31,585 nucleotides of DNA from CALLJL01 sp964627255 (GTDB lineage Bacteria > Acidobacteriota > Aminicenantia > Aminicenantales > CALLJL01): positions 1-31,585 of the forward strand of contig CAZVIN010000046.1 of NCBI GenBank assembly GCA_964627255.1, in the 5' to 3' direction. Below the pieces are notes generated by a model. It saw only the letters and a program-made list of their open reading frames with translations. It was not told the origin of the DNA and did not search any database. Positions 17,197 to 25,806 of the stretch are shown here, piece after piece. How positions within the stretch are numbered: position 1 is the stretch's first letter; each line of letters starts with the position of its first letter. The position numbers were made by a program, and so were the translations under genes.

Positions 17197-17460
17197 CGCG
17201 CCGCCAAGGTTACGTTGCGTTAAATGACCTAATTTTACTCTTATCCTCTAATATTAGACATTAGTTGGCCGGGCGACTTTGCCTTTTTAATAACCAGACT
17301 TAATTTTCTAGCCTCAGGACATTTTCCCTATCTCTCGTATTTTAATCTAGAGCGATTCGCTAGCAATAATAAATATCCTTCTTTTGTTTTTGGCGCCTCT
17401 TGGGGTGAAGACGGTGGTTTCTTGCCAAAAAAATAGGAAATAGGTATTGTTTCACCTGTT

Positions 17461-18645
17461 ATGAGGGAGAGAGGCGCTTTTCAATTTATTATTTTGATGG
17501 GACTGGTCAGTCTTTTTTCAGACATGACCTATGAGGGGGCGCGGAGCCTCACCGGCCCTTACCTCGGGCTCTTGGGTGCTTCGGCTTTTGTCGTCGGCCT
17601 CGTGGCCGGCCTGGGCGAATTCATTGGTTATGGCCTGCGCTTAGCCACAGGGGTTGTAGCTGACCGCACTCGCAACTACTGGCTTTTTGCCTTCATCGGT
17701 TACGGACTAAATCTTTTTGCTGTTCCCCTTCTCGCCCTCACTGGTCGCTGGGAACTGGCGGCTGGCCTCATTGTTGCGGAAAGAATGGGCAAGGCCATCC
17801 GCAAGCCAGCCCGCGATGCCATGATGTCCTATGCCGCCCGCCAGGTTGGCCCGGGCACTGGCTTTGCCCTTGAAGAATTCCTGGACCAGATTGGCGCTAT
17901 GCTCGGCCCCCTTTTTCTCGCTCTTATCGTTTATTTGAATAAAGGTCTAGGCGGTCTCGGGAGCTACCGCCGCGGCTTTGCCTTTCTCCTTTTTCCGGCT
18001 ATTATTGCTATGGTCTTTTTGTCGGTGGGCTGTTACCGCTATCCCTCACCGCAGAAGTTCGAAACCAAAGAGAAATGGGTGGAGAAAAAATTTGACCGCC
18101 GCTTCTTTTTTTACCTTATGGGCATTTCTTTACTGGCAGCCGGCTTTGCTGATTTCCCCTTGATAGGATTTCATTTCCAGAAGCAGGACTTGATTGCCGG
18201 CGCCTCAATACCTTTACTTTATACTTTAGCTATGGGTGTCGATGCCGTGGCCGCCTTATTTTTTGGCCGCCTTTATGACCGCATCGGAATGCGGGCGCTT
18301 GTCTTTTCTACCCTCCTTTCCTGTCTCTTTGCGCCCTTCGCCTTTCTCAGCCATTCTCTTACTCTTATCATTCTGGGAATCGTCTTCTGGGGAGTCGGTA
18401 TGGGAGCTCAGGAATCGGTAGTTAAAGCCGTTATTGCCAATTTAGTGGCGCCAGAAAAAAGGGCGACCGCTTACGGTATCTTTAATGCTCTTTTCGGTCT
18501 AGCCTGGTTTGCGGGCTCAGCCCTGATGGGCTTCCTCTATGACCAGAGGATAATTCTGCTTGTCCTCTTCTCGGTTCTCGCTCAGCTCCTGGCCATCATT
18601 TTCTTCTTCCTCGTCCAATATCAGGCAAAAACTAAAAGCACTTAA
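17461..18645 (+). CDS. Major facilitator superfamily transporter
   Basis: 394-aa polytopic inner-membrane protein with two six-helix halves. Seen: the first-half segment SLFSDMTYEGARSLTGPYLG, the loop 2-3 MFS-type motif around GVVADRTRNYW, ERMGKAIRKPARDAMMS, and the second-half repeat GRLYDRIGMRALVFSTL. The length is normal for the superfamily, and the substrate cannot be inferred. There is no clear RBS before the ATG at 17461; the internal ATG at residue 13 (MGLVSLFSDM) is an alternative start. It stands alone, divergent from the trihaem gene. Confidence 0.85.
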   Translation: MRERGAFQFIILMGLVSLFSDMTYEGARSLTGPYLGLLGASAFVVGLVAGLGEFIGYGLRLATGVVADRTRNYWLFAFIGYGLNLFAVPLLALTGRWELAAGLIVAERMGKAIRKPARDAMMSYAARQVGPGTGFALEEFLDQIGAMLGPLFLALIVYLNKGLGGLGSYRRGFAFLLFPAIIAMVFLSVGCYRYPSPQKFETKEKWVEKKFDRRFFFYLMGISLLAAGFADFPLIGFHFQKQDLIAGASIPLLYTLAMGVDAVAALFFGRLYDRIGMRALVFSTLLSCLFAPFAFLSHSLTLIILGIVFWGVGMGAQESVVKAVIANLVAPEKRATAYGIFNALFGLAWFAGSALMGFLYDQRIILLVLFSVLAQLLAIIFFFLVQYQAKTKST

Positions 18646-18952
18646 TTCCTCTTGAATTTGTTCCCGCACGCTTTTCTTTATGTTTCTCCTTAAAAAAAGG
18701 ACATCTAAATTAATAAAGGCATAGAGAATAAAACTTATTATCATCAATTATTATTGATCAGCGACGGCACCTTGCGATTTCGCCCACTTATCGACTAAGT
18801 TTGATCCCTTATTTGCAATCTTAGCTTTTATCGATTAGTTAGCGCAAAAGTAAGTTCGCCCTTGGACCTGGAGGAGTAAGCCATAGTTAACTTGCTTTGG
18901 TAAGCAGAGTTAAAGCTTGGGTTAAGAGAATTAAACCGAGGTTTTGATGTTT
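18646..18952. other. Intergenic region, nothing recognised
   Basis: About 300 bp between the MFS gene and the 3' end of a convergent DUF6920-type pseudogene. AT-rich, with no supported reading frame, terminator or RNA. Confidence 0.4.
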
Positions 18953-19573
18953 CTAATTAAAATAGATATCAGCAATTTCTAGCTTATACCAGGTAAAATC
19001 CCCTTCTTTTTATTTCCAGGTAACAGTTCCTCTGGTCGGAATTCTTACCCCTTGAAATTCTTCGTAACTATCCGGCTCTAATTGGATAAACCAGTCCTCT
19101 CTAGTTGCTCTGCCTTGACGATTATAATATCGCTTGGCTTCAAAACTTATCACATCGCCCTTCTCATCAAATTTAAACACACCCGAGGCAATATTTCCCT
19201 GATAGGTTATCGTGGCTTCAGCCGTTACGGAATCTATCTCTTCCCATTTGAGGTAATCATTCAAAGCAGCAGATGGGAACCAGATTATTTCAACCAGATA
19301 TCTTACCATTGCTCCCTGGTCTATTTCTTTCCCTTCCGCTCGGGACACAGGGATGAGAGAAAGCAATTTGATGATCATCTGGCCTTTCCCATCTTCATAT
19401 TTATCTCTTGCGGCCAAATGTATTCCCGGAGCGAATTTAACCTTCGCGACCCAGATGAAACCTGGTTCTTCGGTTTTAAACCACTGCTCCGCTTCCGCTT
19501 GAAAAGCTTTCAAAAAACCCACGGAATGAATGAGTCCATGAATAATAATGGTCGCAAAAATTGCCTTCGTCAT
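18953..19573 (-). pseudogene. DUF6920 (ex-DUF6544)-type protein, internally deleted and with stop
   Basis: The longest open stretch (19573 to 19010) encodes 187 aa. The first 24 residues (IIHGLIHSVGFLKAF) are the membrane-helix start of larger DUF6920 relatives. Residues from about 25 (AEQWFKTEEPGFIWVAKVKF) belong to the middle of that family, so roughly 150 residues that normally lie between are missing. At the other end the frame meets TAA after GTVTWK, yet continues past it with KEGDFTWYKLEIADIYFN before a second stop at 18953-18955, the natural C-terminus of such proteins. Deletion plus nonsense mutation argue for a dead gene. A sequencing error at the stop is possible but would not explain the missing middle. 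Confidence 0.72.
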
Positions 19574-19850
19574 CGCTCTTCATCCTTTTTGGATAATTTT
19601 GTTTTAAAGTTTAACCCCGCGGCTCCAGCCTACCTACAGTTTTTCCGGAAAGCAAAAATTTTAGTGGAGCCAACGAAGCTCTGACCAAAGTCAAAAGAGA
19701 GCGAGCCAGAGCTGAAGAAAATCGGCAGGGCGGCTGGCTCATGCGACCCTTGAGAGTTTAGCCTTCCCGGATTGTCCTTTAAGACATGCTCGGGGCGGCG
19801 AGAATGTTTGAGCCTGGATGGGACAAAGGAAATGGTCAAGAACCGCGAAA
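19574..19850. other. Intergenic region, nothing recognised
   Basis: About 280 bp upstream of the DUF6920-type pseudogene. It is mildly GC-rich around 19675-19830 with short self-complementary words but no consistent fold by eye. No promoter was identified. Confidence 0.35.
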
Positions 19851-19851
19851 C

Positions 19852-20197
19852 TGCCTTTACGATAAAAAAGGCAAGTTATACCATACCCTTCCTTATGGCT
19901 TAATCCCTATCTTAATACAAACAATATTTTTTTATATCTTTGGAATCAACTGGCTTTCTTATTGGCGATAGCTCGATAATTTATAGTCTTACCGGAAGAC
20001 CGTCAGTGAATCCTGTTCTCTGATTTCATCTTGGCCTTACTTTGCCTTATTTAAATAATGAGCCATTTTCCAAATACGAATATAAATTAGTCTCAAATTT
20101 TAAGAAATATCGAGTCAAATCCCTGGTAGTCGAAGGGCAAATGACCTGGTTTAACTTAGTGGACTTTTTTATCCGCCAGCGCGCTGGGATTGAATAA
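19852..20197 (+). pseudogene. Decayed GT-C (GT39/ArnT-like) glycosyltransferase
   Basis: Two protein-like pieces lie head to tail in different frames. The first (to 19971) has KKGKLYHTLPYGLIPIL and FFYIFGINWLSYWR, like the first luminal loop and second helix of GT39-type enzymes. The second (about 19967-20197, shifted by one frame and with an in-frame TGA at 20021) has IYSLTGRPSVNPVL, then FKKYRVKSLVVEG, ending NLVDFFIRQRAGIE. This resembles their soluble C-terminal domain, where a 'fLTGR' strand is followed by a 'kvkyvVv' strand. The whole central membrane region (several hundred residues) is missing. The assignment rests on pattern recognition of short segments. Confidence 0.5.
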
Positions 20198-20285
20198 AAT
20201 ATTGAATTTAATTATAAATATCAAAAATTAGGGCAATGTGATATGTTAGGGTAAGAAAAAATAATTTCATGTTTTTTGGTTTGCA

Positions 20286-22109
20286 ATGAACTGGTTCAGT
20301 CAAATAAAAAAGGTTCTGCCGACCATTCTCCTTATTAACTTTTTTGCCATCACAGCTATCTTTCAGATTTATCTTATAACCCAGTTTGCCTTCCTCTATC
20401 CTCTCCTGAAAGTCCTTTTCTATCTCGAGATGCTTGGCTTGCTTTTTGCGGCCATAATTACTTCCTGGAAAAAGAAAGCGTTTTTCTTTGCTCTCCTTCT
20501 AATTATTGCCATTAGAATTCCCTTTTATCTTCAAGGGGATGGTCTAATTTTTCACTCCGATAATGCTCTCGAGGCCCTCCAGCCATTAGAAATTCAAGAT
20601 ACTCACCGCGCCCCCTTTTTTTTGCTCAACTCGAGTGGCCATAACGGGACGCTGAAATATCTTTTTGTCGCTTTTATCTGGGACCTTTTAGGCAAAAGTT
20701 ATCCAACCTTTGTTATCTTTCAGCTCCTTATATTTCTCGTTTTTATCTATCTTTTTTCGAAAATTTTCGAGCGCCATGTCGATGAAAAAATCGTTAACGT
20801 GTTTCTTTTTGCCCATTTTGCTTTCATTGAGGTTATTTTCGATTATTCGCTGTTTCTTCGCGCTGCCCCCTATTTAGAAATGCTCACTGTTTTCCTTTTG
20901 GGAATATATCTTTTTGATTTTTCTTTCCAGAACAAAACGCGGCTCTTCCTGGCTTTTTATTTTCTTATTTTTTCTTCCTATCTCCATCCCCTGGTTATTT
21001 TTTTGATAATTCCTTTTGCTCTGGTCTCAATTATTTATTCTCTGGTCGAGAAAAAATTCTGGGTTAATTTGCAGGCTTTGCTGCCGGGAGGATTGCTGGC
21101 TACCTACCATCTCATTTACTATAAGTTTTTCTGGCCGCCGCCACCTCCTTCCGGCGCCTGGTATCAAATCATCTTTTTCTCCCCTTCCCAGTTTGCTTTT
21201 AATCAAATTCTCTTATATATAAAAAATCTTACCCGTGATCTCTGGATATCCTTTCACAACCTGTTTGATTACGAATTTCTTTATTCGCTTTATTTCTTTC
21301 AAGATTCAGGCTTATGGGTGAATGTTCTAAAAATCCTCAACCGCACTGCCATTTTCCTTTCCCTCACTGTCTGCCTCAGCGGGATAATTTTAAGCCTGAT
21401 TCGCCTGATTCGTTCCTTTCGCTCCTCCCAGGAAAAGAGAAAGCCTTTTTCCCTTCAATCATTGCGCAATCTACCCTGGCCTTATGCTTTTTATCTTTTA
21501 GCTTTTCTAGTTTTTGTTTTCAAAGCCTTCATTCTCAGCCCCCGACCTTATTATGAGCCAAGGCACAATATTGACATGGCTCTCTGGGTCGGCATTGGTT
21601 TTGTCCTTCTCTTCGGTTCTTTCGCTATCTGGCGTCGCTCCCGGGCACTCCGTCTGGCGACAGCCATTTTTTTGCTATTTCTGGCTGCGCCTCATTATAT
21701 CTATTATCTTAAAGTGGCTATTTTCAAAAAAGAATCTTATGAGCAGATTATTCCTGTTTTGCGAGAAAATAAAGTTCAGTATTTAGCTACTGACTTCAGT
21801 CTGGCCTATCCTATTTACTTTCTGACTAACAGAAAGGTTAAAGTTACAGATTCCTTGGGACCAGTGTCGATTTCCTTTTTCTATTACTGGTTACGCGAGG
21901 AAATGGAAAAAGTTCCCTGGCAACAAAAAGCCTATCTCTTTTTTGGTGACCGTTACCGGCGGCACTCCTGGCACGAAGAAGCCACCGTTAAGCTGCGGCG
22001 GCGGCTAATTGAGCGTTTAAAGAAAGAAAATATTCGCTATCGAGTTTTCAATCTACCCTATTACACCATAATCGTTCCGGAAACAGCCGTTAATCCCCGA
22101 CCCCCCTAA
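20286..22109 (+). CDS. GT-C membrane glycosyltransferase
   Basis: 607-aa protein with about 11-13 membrane helices and a soluble C-terminal domain (about 480-607). Seen: the first-loop acidic motif (IFHSDNALEALQPLEI, D92) followed by SSGHNGTLKYLF, the arrangement of GT-C transferases of the GT39/ArnT/PMT type, and a C-terminal strand set (VQYLATDFSLAYPIYFLTNR) as in that superfamily. It would use a polyprenyl-phosphate sugar on the periplasmic side. The downstream GT2 gene begins 36 bp later on the same strand and could supply that donor. No good SD precedes the ATG at 20286. The gene is AT-rich with long T-runs. Confidence 0.72.
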   Translation: MNWFSQIKKVLPTILLINFFAITAIFQIYLITQFAFLYPLLKVLFYLEMLGLLFAAIITSWKKKAFFFALLLIIAIRIPFYLQGDGLIFHSDNALEALQPLEIQDTHRAPFFLLNSSGHNGTLKYLFVAFIWDLLGKSYPTFVIFQLLIFLVFIYLFSKIFERHVDEKIVNVFLFAHFAFIEVIFDYSLFLRAAPYLEMLTVFLLGIYLFDFSFQNKTRLFLAFYFLIFSSYLHPLVIFLIIPFALVSIIYSLVEKKFWVNLQALLPGGLLATYHLIYYKFFWPPPPPSGAWYQIIFFSPSQFAFNQILLYIKNLTRDLWISFHNLFDYEFLYSLYFFQDSGLWVNVLKILNRTAIFLSLTVCLSGIILSLIRLIRSFRSSQEKRKPFSLQSLRNLPWPYAFYLLAFLVFVFKAFILSPRPYYEPRHNIDMALWVGIGFVLLFGSFAIWRRSRALRLATAIFLLFLAAPHYIYYLKVAIFKKESYEQIIPVLRENKVQYLATDFSLAYPIYFLTNRKVKVTDSLGPVSISFFYYWLREEMEKVPWQQKAYLFFGDRYRRHSWHEEATVKLRRRLIERLKKENIRYRVFNLPYYTIIVPETAVNPRPP

Positions 22110-22145
22110 ATTTGCTTCTGTCCGGAAAAAAAATTAAAATTCCCG

Positions 22146-22940
22146 TTGTCAGGAAGGAAAAAACTTAGAGTGAGAGAAAATTGTCACGCAAAAGAAGGGC
22201 AAGAGAAGAGGTTATCTGCCTCTGAACCGTTTCTCTCAATTATTATCCCTGTCTATAATGAAGAAAAAAGGATTAACAATTTAGATAAAGTTCTGGACTT
22301 TTATGATCACTTTTCTTTTTCCTGGGAAGTTGTTGTCGTCAATGACGGTAGCCGCGACTCAACTCTTGACCGGCTCCAGAAGTGGGCCTTAAGAGAAGAA
22401 ATTAAAATTCTTTCCTATGACCGGAATAGGGGTAAAGGTTATGCCATCAAACACGGAATGATGAAGGCAAAAGGAGAGCATCGCCTTTTCATGGATATCG
22501 ACCTTTCCACACCCCTTGAGGAATTTCATCTTTTTTTCCCCTTACTGGGAAAGTATGATGTCATCATCGGGACAAGAAAAAGTCAGGTTGGCCAGATAAT
22601 AGAACATCAGCCCTGGCTCAGGGAGATGCTGGGAAAGGGATTTACCTGGTTGTCGATATTTGTCCTTAATGTTAAGGTGAGTGATTTTACCTGCGGCTTT
22701 AAGTGCTTTACCAAACGAGCCGCTAATATTATTTTCCCGCGGTTGACTATCGAGCGCTGGGGTTTTGATGCCGAGATTCTTTACCTGACAAAAAAATTCG
22801 GGCTAACAGTAAAAGAAGTCGGGGTTCGGTGGCGCAATGACTCCCATACCAAGGTCAATTTGAAACGGGATATCTGGCGCTCCTTTGTTGACCTTATTCA
22901 GGTCCGTTATAACGACCTTCGCAAGATTTACTCCAAATAA
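22146..22940 (+). CDS. GT2 polyprenyl/dolichyl-phosphate sugar synthase-like
   Basis: 264-aa GT-A fold enzyme. Seen: SIIIPVYNEEKRI at the N-terminus of the fold, VVVNDGSRDSTLDRL (64-76), the NRGKGYAIKHGM loop, the metal-binding DID at 117-119 (FMDIDLSTPLEEF) and the family feature VSDFTCGFKCFT near 180. These match the Alg5/DPM1 branch, which transfers a sugar from a nucleotide donor to a polyprenyl phosphate on the cytosolic face. It lacks C-terminal membrane helices. The start is uncertain: TTG at 22146 or GTG at 22170, the latter with AGGAAGG rather far upstream. It is probably co-transcribed with the GT-C gene before it, giving a donor-synthase/transferase pair. Confidence 0.85.
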   Translation: MSGRKKLRVRENCHAKEGQEKRLSASEPFLSIIIPVYNEEKRINNLDKVLDFYDHFSFSWEVVVVNDGSRDSTLDRLQKWALREEIKILSYDRNRGKGYAIKHGMMKAKGEHRLFMDIDLSTPLEEFHLFFPLLGKYDVIIGTRKSQVGQIIEHQPWLREMLGKGFTWLSIFVLNVKVSDFTCGFKCFTKRAANIIFPRLTIERWGFDAEILYLTKKFGLTVKEVGVRWRNDSHTKVNLKRDIWRSFVDLIQVRYNDLRKIYSK

Positions 22941-23262
22941 ATATCGCTGTAAATATGGCTGCGCCAAAGAAATCCGACTTTTTCGGCCGAGCGGCTTTAT
23001 TTTCCCTCTGACCTTTAAGCCTGGCTCAAAGGATTTGTCTTCTTTAACCAGAAGCGATAATTATTAATACACTTCGAGATTTCCATAGATTACGTTAATT
23101 TTTTATATATCTTCTCTACTTTTTATATATTTTCTATCTTTTCTATATTTCTGCTAGAGTCCAGCCAAACCTGATGGACTGAAGAAAGCATAGCAGTGGG
23201 CAGAGGTTTCCCTATTTGGTTTTTAACTGCTCTTGTAGCTTCCTCATGTCATATTAAAACAG
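22941..23262. other. Convergent intergenic region with TA/pyrimidine tract
   Basis: About 320 bp between convergent genes. From about 23097 to 23153 there is a low-complexity run of TTTTTATATAT and TTCTAT-type words in loose tandem. No gene, and no canonical hairpin plus T-run, although GCCGAGCGGC followed by TTTATTTT near 22989 could act as a weak plus-strand terminator. Confidence 0.4.
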
Positions 23263-24651
23263 TTAAAACAATTTCAGCCTTTCCCAATTGAAGAATAACA
23301 TCTTTTGAGCCGTCAGGGGGGGCAAAATCTGCAGCAATAAAAGAAACTCAATTATAAAATAACAGACAAAACTAACAAATAATAGGCAGAGGAGAATCCT
23401 GACAAGCGAAAAAAGTCGCGCTTTCTTTTCTATCAATTCTAGCCCCTGGGCGAACAGCACAATCATTCCCCATATGGCCGGGAAAAAAAGGCGCGCCTGG
23501 AAACAACTCCAGACATCCGTTTTGTAGCCAATGAAGACAATCATAGCCAGTGTCGATAAAAAGGTGAGGATACTGAAGGCTTTCTGAATAAAAGGGAGGT
23601 CTAAATCTTTTGTTTTTAGTCGCTCACCGCAGTCAAAGAAAAATTTAATCCCACCCATCGTAATAATAATCGTGGGCACAATCGCTAAAAGATAAAGGAG
23701 GCTGCCAAAATACTTAAACCGGGTTAAGTTTCCTTCGAGGTTTGACTCATGAATATATTGATACCAGAGCGTCCCGTATAATAAGAGAAAATAGCTGTGT
23801 CGCGTTGATTCGCTCCAGGTAGGTTCTTTGATTAATTTAGCGATATTCCAGTCCAGAAAGGAAGAAAGGCCTTTGTATGTTCCCTTTTGGGATTCGGCCC
23901 AGGGCCAGCCAGTCGCTTTCTGAACCAGCGGATCGGTGTTATGAATAAAGGGTCGACCGAAATGGCGATAATTTTGAAGGTACTTATAGGAACCGAAGGC
24001 AGAAAAAAGGAAGCAAAAAATCAGGGTCTGAACAACAACGGTTATGATTTTTTGTCTTCTTATTATCTGAACGAAAATAACCAAGGGAATTATTACTGGA
24101 ATGAAGGCAAGAAGCGTAGCTTTAGTCAAAAGACCTAAACCTAGCCACAACGCCAGAAGGAAAAGATGGCGGAATTGGCCGCTTGCAATAAAAACATATG
24201 CTTGCAGGCAAATCAGAGCACCAAAAAGATTGGTCAAACTGTCGTTTGAAACGAAATTGCCGAAAGCGATAAATTGAGGTAGAAGGGCTACAAGCAGAGC
24301 CGAATAAAAGGCGGCCCGTGAAGATTGGATATAACGCTTGGTCAGCCAGAAAAGAATGATAAAAGTCAGAATTGAGGTAAGGAGGGAAAAAGATTGCAGG
24401 CTTTTTAATCTCCCTTTGGTCGAATCGCCGGCATAGAAAATTTGTGCCAGCAGGTAATAAAGGGGAGGATGATAGCCCTGGCTCATCTCGATGGCCAGGG
24501 GGATTTTTTTAGCTTCCCTGATATATTTAATCACCTGGAAATGATAATCATTGTTAAAAGGATCCTGGAAAAGGAAAACAAAGATTCTTATGGCAATGCC
24601 CAGGATAAGAACTGCGCTTAGCTTTTTGTTTTTTCGCGCATTAGTTCCCAT
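23263..24651 (-). CDS. GT39/ArnT-like membrane glycosyltransferase
   Basis: 462-aa polytopic protein. Seen: the first-loop acidic residue D35 (FNNDYHFQVIKYIREA), GYHPPLYYLLAQIFY (HPPLYY at 61-66), a family hallmark, FVSNDSLTNLFGALICL and LGLGLLTKATLLAF, the typical PMT_2/ArnT order. It is shorter than ArnT and has almost no soluble C-terminal domain. Probably a transferase of lipid-linked sugars on the outer face of the inner membrane. It converges with the GT-C/GT2 pair, so it is a separate transcription unit. Confidence 0.78.
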   Translation of the reverse strand: MGTNARKNKKLSAVLILGIAIRIFVFLFQDPFNNDYHFQVIKYIREAKKIPLAIEMSQGYHPPLYYLLAQIFYAGDSTKGRLKSLQSFSLLTSILTFIILFWLTKRYIQSSRAAFYSALLVALLPQFIAFGNFVSNDSLTNLFGALICLQAYVFIASGQFRHLFLLALWLGLGLLTKATLLAFIPVIIPLVIFVQIIRRQKIITVVVQTLIFCFLFSAFGSYKYLQNYRHFGRPFIHNTDPLVQKATGWPWAESQKGTYKGLSSFLDWNIAKLIKEPTWSESTRHSYFLLLYGTLWYQYIHESNLEGNLTRFKYFGSLLYLLAIVPTIIITMGGIKFFFDCGERLKTKDLDLPFIQKAFSILTFLSTLAMIVFIGYKTDVWSCFQARLFFPAIWGMIVLFAQGLELIEKKARLFSLVRILLCLLFVSFVCYFIIEFLLLLQILPPLTAQKMLFFNWERLKLF

Positions 24652-24763
24652 TTCCAGTAAATGACAATTTTAATTAATCTTTTATTTTCTCTCAATCCTC
24701 TTTTATTAATAATCTTCGCGACTGCTTTTTGGCCAACTAATTTTGCCGTTTCTTTACTTTTAG

Positions 24764-25021
24764 GTTGGGGAAGAGAGACTTGTGATGTTTTCCTGCCGCG
24801 CCCACAGGTTTTGTCCTTCGTGTCATGCCAAGGGGCTTGAGGAGTGGAGAGAGTGGATGCACGAAGAACTCCTCATGCATGTCCCTCACCGCCAGGTCGT
24901 CTTTACTGCCCCCAAGATGCTCCGCATCTTTTCCAAGTTCAAAGCCGGCTCCTAAGGGAGCTTTGCTGGGCAGGCGTCCAGGCTCTCCTCAAATACCTCC
25001 AGGCCACAACCGGCGCAGAGC
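24764..25021 (+). pseudogene. IS91-like transposase remnant A (N-terminal/zinc-binding part)
   Basis: One frame gives GEERLVMFSC, RFCPSCHAKGLEEW, HEELLMHVPHRQVVFTAPKM then LRIFSKFK before TAA at 24953. The adjoining frame continues RLLRELCWAGVQALLKYLQ and ATTGAEL. Together they form the zinc-finger and early catalytic region of IS91-type (Y2) transposases, broken by a one-base deletion near 24945. The start and the whole rest of the gene are absent. Sequence after about 25021 no longer resembles the family. Confidence 0.8.
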
Positions 25022-25258
25022 TCGAAGGACGATTCAGGAAGGCTAAACGGCCAATGGTCGTTTTCGCCATCCCAGACATATCCTTCCGAACAGCGCAGAC
25101 AAAATCGGAGTGAACCGTTTTTATTTTTTTGGGAATGAAGGAGGATGCAGGGAGGCTGGTATTAGGCTTTCAGGGGGAAACGGGGAATGCGCTTCCTGCT
25201 AGCAGGAGCTTTTCCAGGATTTGAAGAAATGTCTAACACTATGAGCTGAATTCGACAA
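25022..25258. other. Spacer between IS remnant and TonB control region
   Basis: No supported gene. TCCTGCTAGCAGGA at 25194-25207 is a perfect palindrome followed by GCTTTT and could act as a weak terminator insulating the promoter region downstream. Confidence 0.4.
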
Positions 25259-25299
25259 TTTGAATACAATTCAAAAAGGCGAATTCAAAAATTTGAATT
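25259..25299. promoter_or_regulatory. Paired AT-rich dyads, candidate enhancer-binding sites
   Basis: TTTGAATACAATTCAAA (25259-25275; 7-bp arms, 3-nt gap) and AATTCAAAAATTTGAATT (25282-25299; 8-bp arms, 2-nt gap) share the half-site TTTGAAT. Their centres are about 23-24 bp apart, roughly two helical turns, and lie about 107 and 83 bp upstream of the predicted sigma-54 start. That is where enhancer-binding activators usually dock. Confidence 0.6.
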
Positions 25300-25346
25300 T
25301 CATTTAAGAAGAATAAATTTATCAGGGAGGAACCGATAAATAACAA

Positions 25347-25363
25347 TTGGCACAAATTTTGCT
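25347..25363 (+). promoter_or_regulatory. Sigma-54 (-24/-12) promoter of the TonB-dependent protein gene
   Basis: TTGGCACAAATTTTGCT matches the sigma-54 consensus TGGCACR-N4-TTGCW at every fixed position, with GG at 25349-25350 and GC at 25361-25362 separated by the required 10 nt. Transcription would start near 25374 and read into the TonB-dependent protein gene after a leader of about 430 nt. Confidence 0.72.
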
Positions 25364-25451
25364 AGTTATTATGGCTACCTTAAAAGGCTAAGTAAATGAG
25401 AAAGGAGATGAGGGCTCATTGTGGAGCTAATCCTGGGCCAAGGGGATAGTA

Positions 25452-25655
25452 TTGGGCAAAAAAAGCCGCTATGGCGAGTCCATACGGCGCCCCCCAAGGC
25501 CCAAGCCCGAGAGTGAGGGAAACATCTTGGTCGATGTAAGCAGTATTCACGGGAAGGAGGCATTAATAATTCGGGAAGAACATCGTTTAGACGGCGGAGA
25601 TACATCCTCAATTATTTTGACACCGACGAGCTTTCAATGCTTACACCGAGGATGA
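25452..25655 (+). CDS. Possible small leader ORF (67 aa), unrecognised
   Basis: A TTG-started frame in the leader between the sigma-54 promoter and the TonB-dependent gene. It has protein-like composition (GNILVDVSSIHGKEALIIRE, then EHRLDGG) and an AAGGGG-type sequence about 10 nt upstream. A neighbouring frame continues in the same spirit (AYTEDEPTKIKLIRR) up to an ATG at 25684 that opens a 30-codon frame ending at 25776. The two together could be one frameshifted gene of about 105 codons. No family recognised; it may equally be non-coding leader. Confidence 0.25.
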   Translation: MGKKSRYGESIRRPPRPKPESEGNILVDVSSIHGKEALIIREEHRLDGGDTSSIILTPTSFQCLHRG

Positions 25656-25806
25656 ACCCACAAAGATTAAGTTAATAAGAAGAATGAGCCAAAGAAGATT
25701 TGATTGTCCAAAATTAGGTATGAGAGGAGGTGAAGAACAAAAGAATTTAGACAAAACATTAGAAAAAGGTTTGTAGGGTAGGTCAAAATTAAAAAAAGGA
25801 GGGATA

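Noticed and set aside
25374..25806. Cobalamin or other riboswitch in the TonB leader
   Set aside because: Looked for B12-box-like and other familiar conserved cores; none seen.
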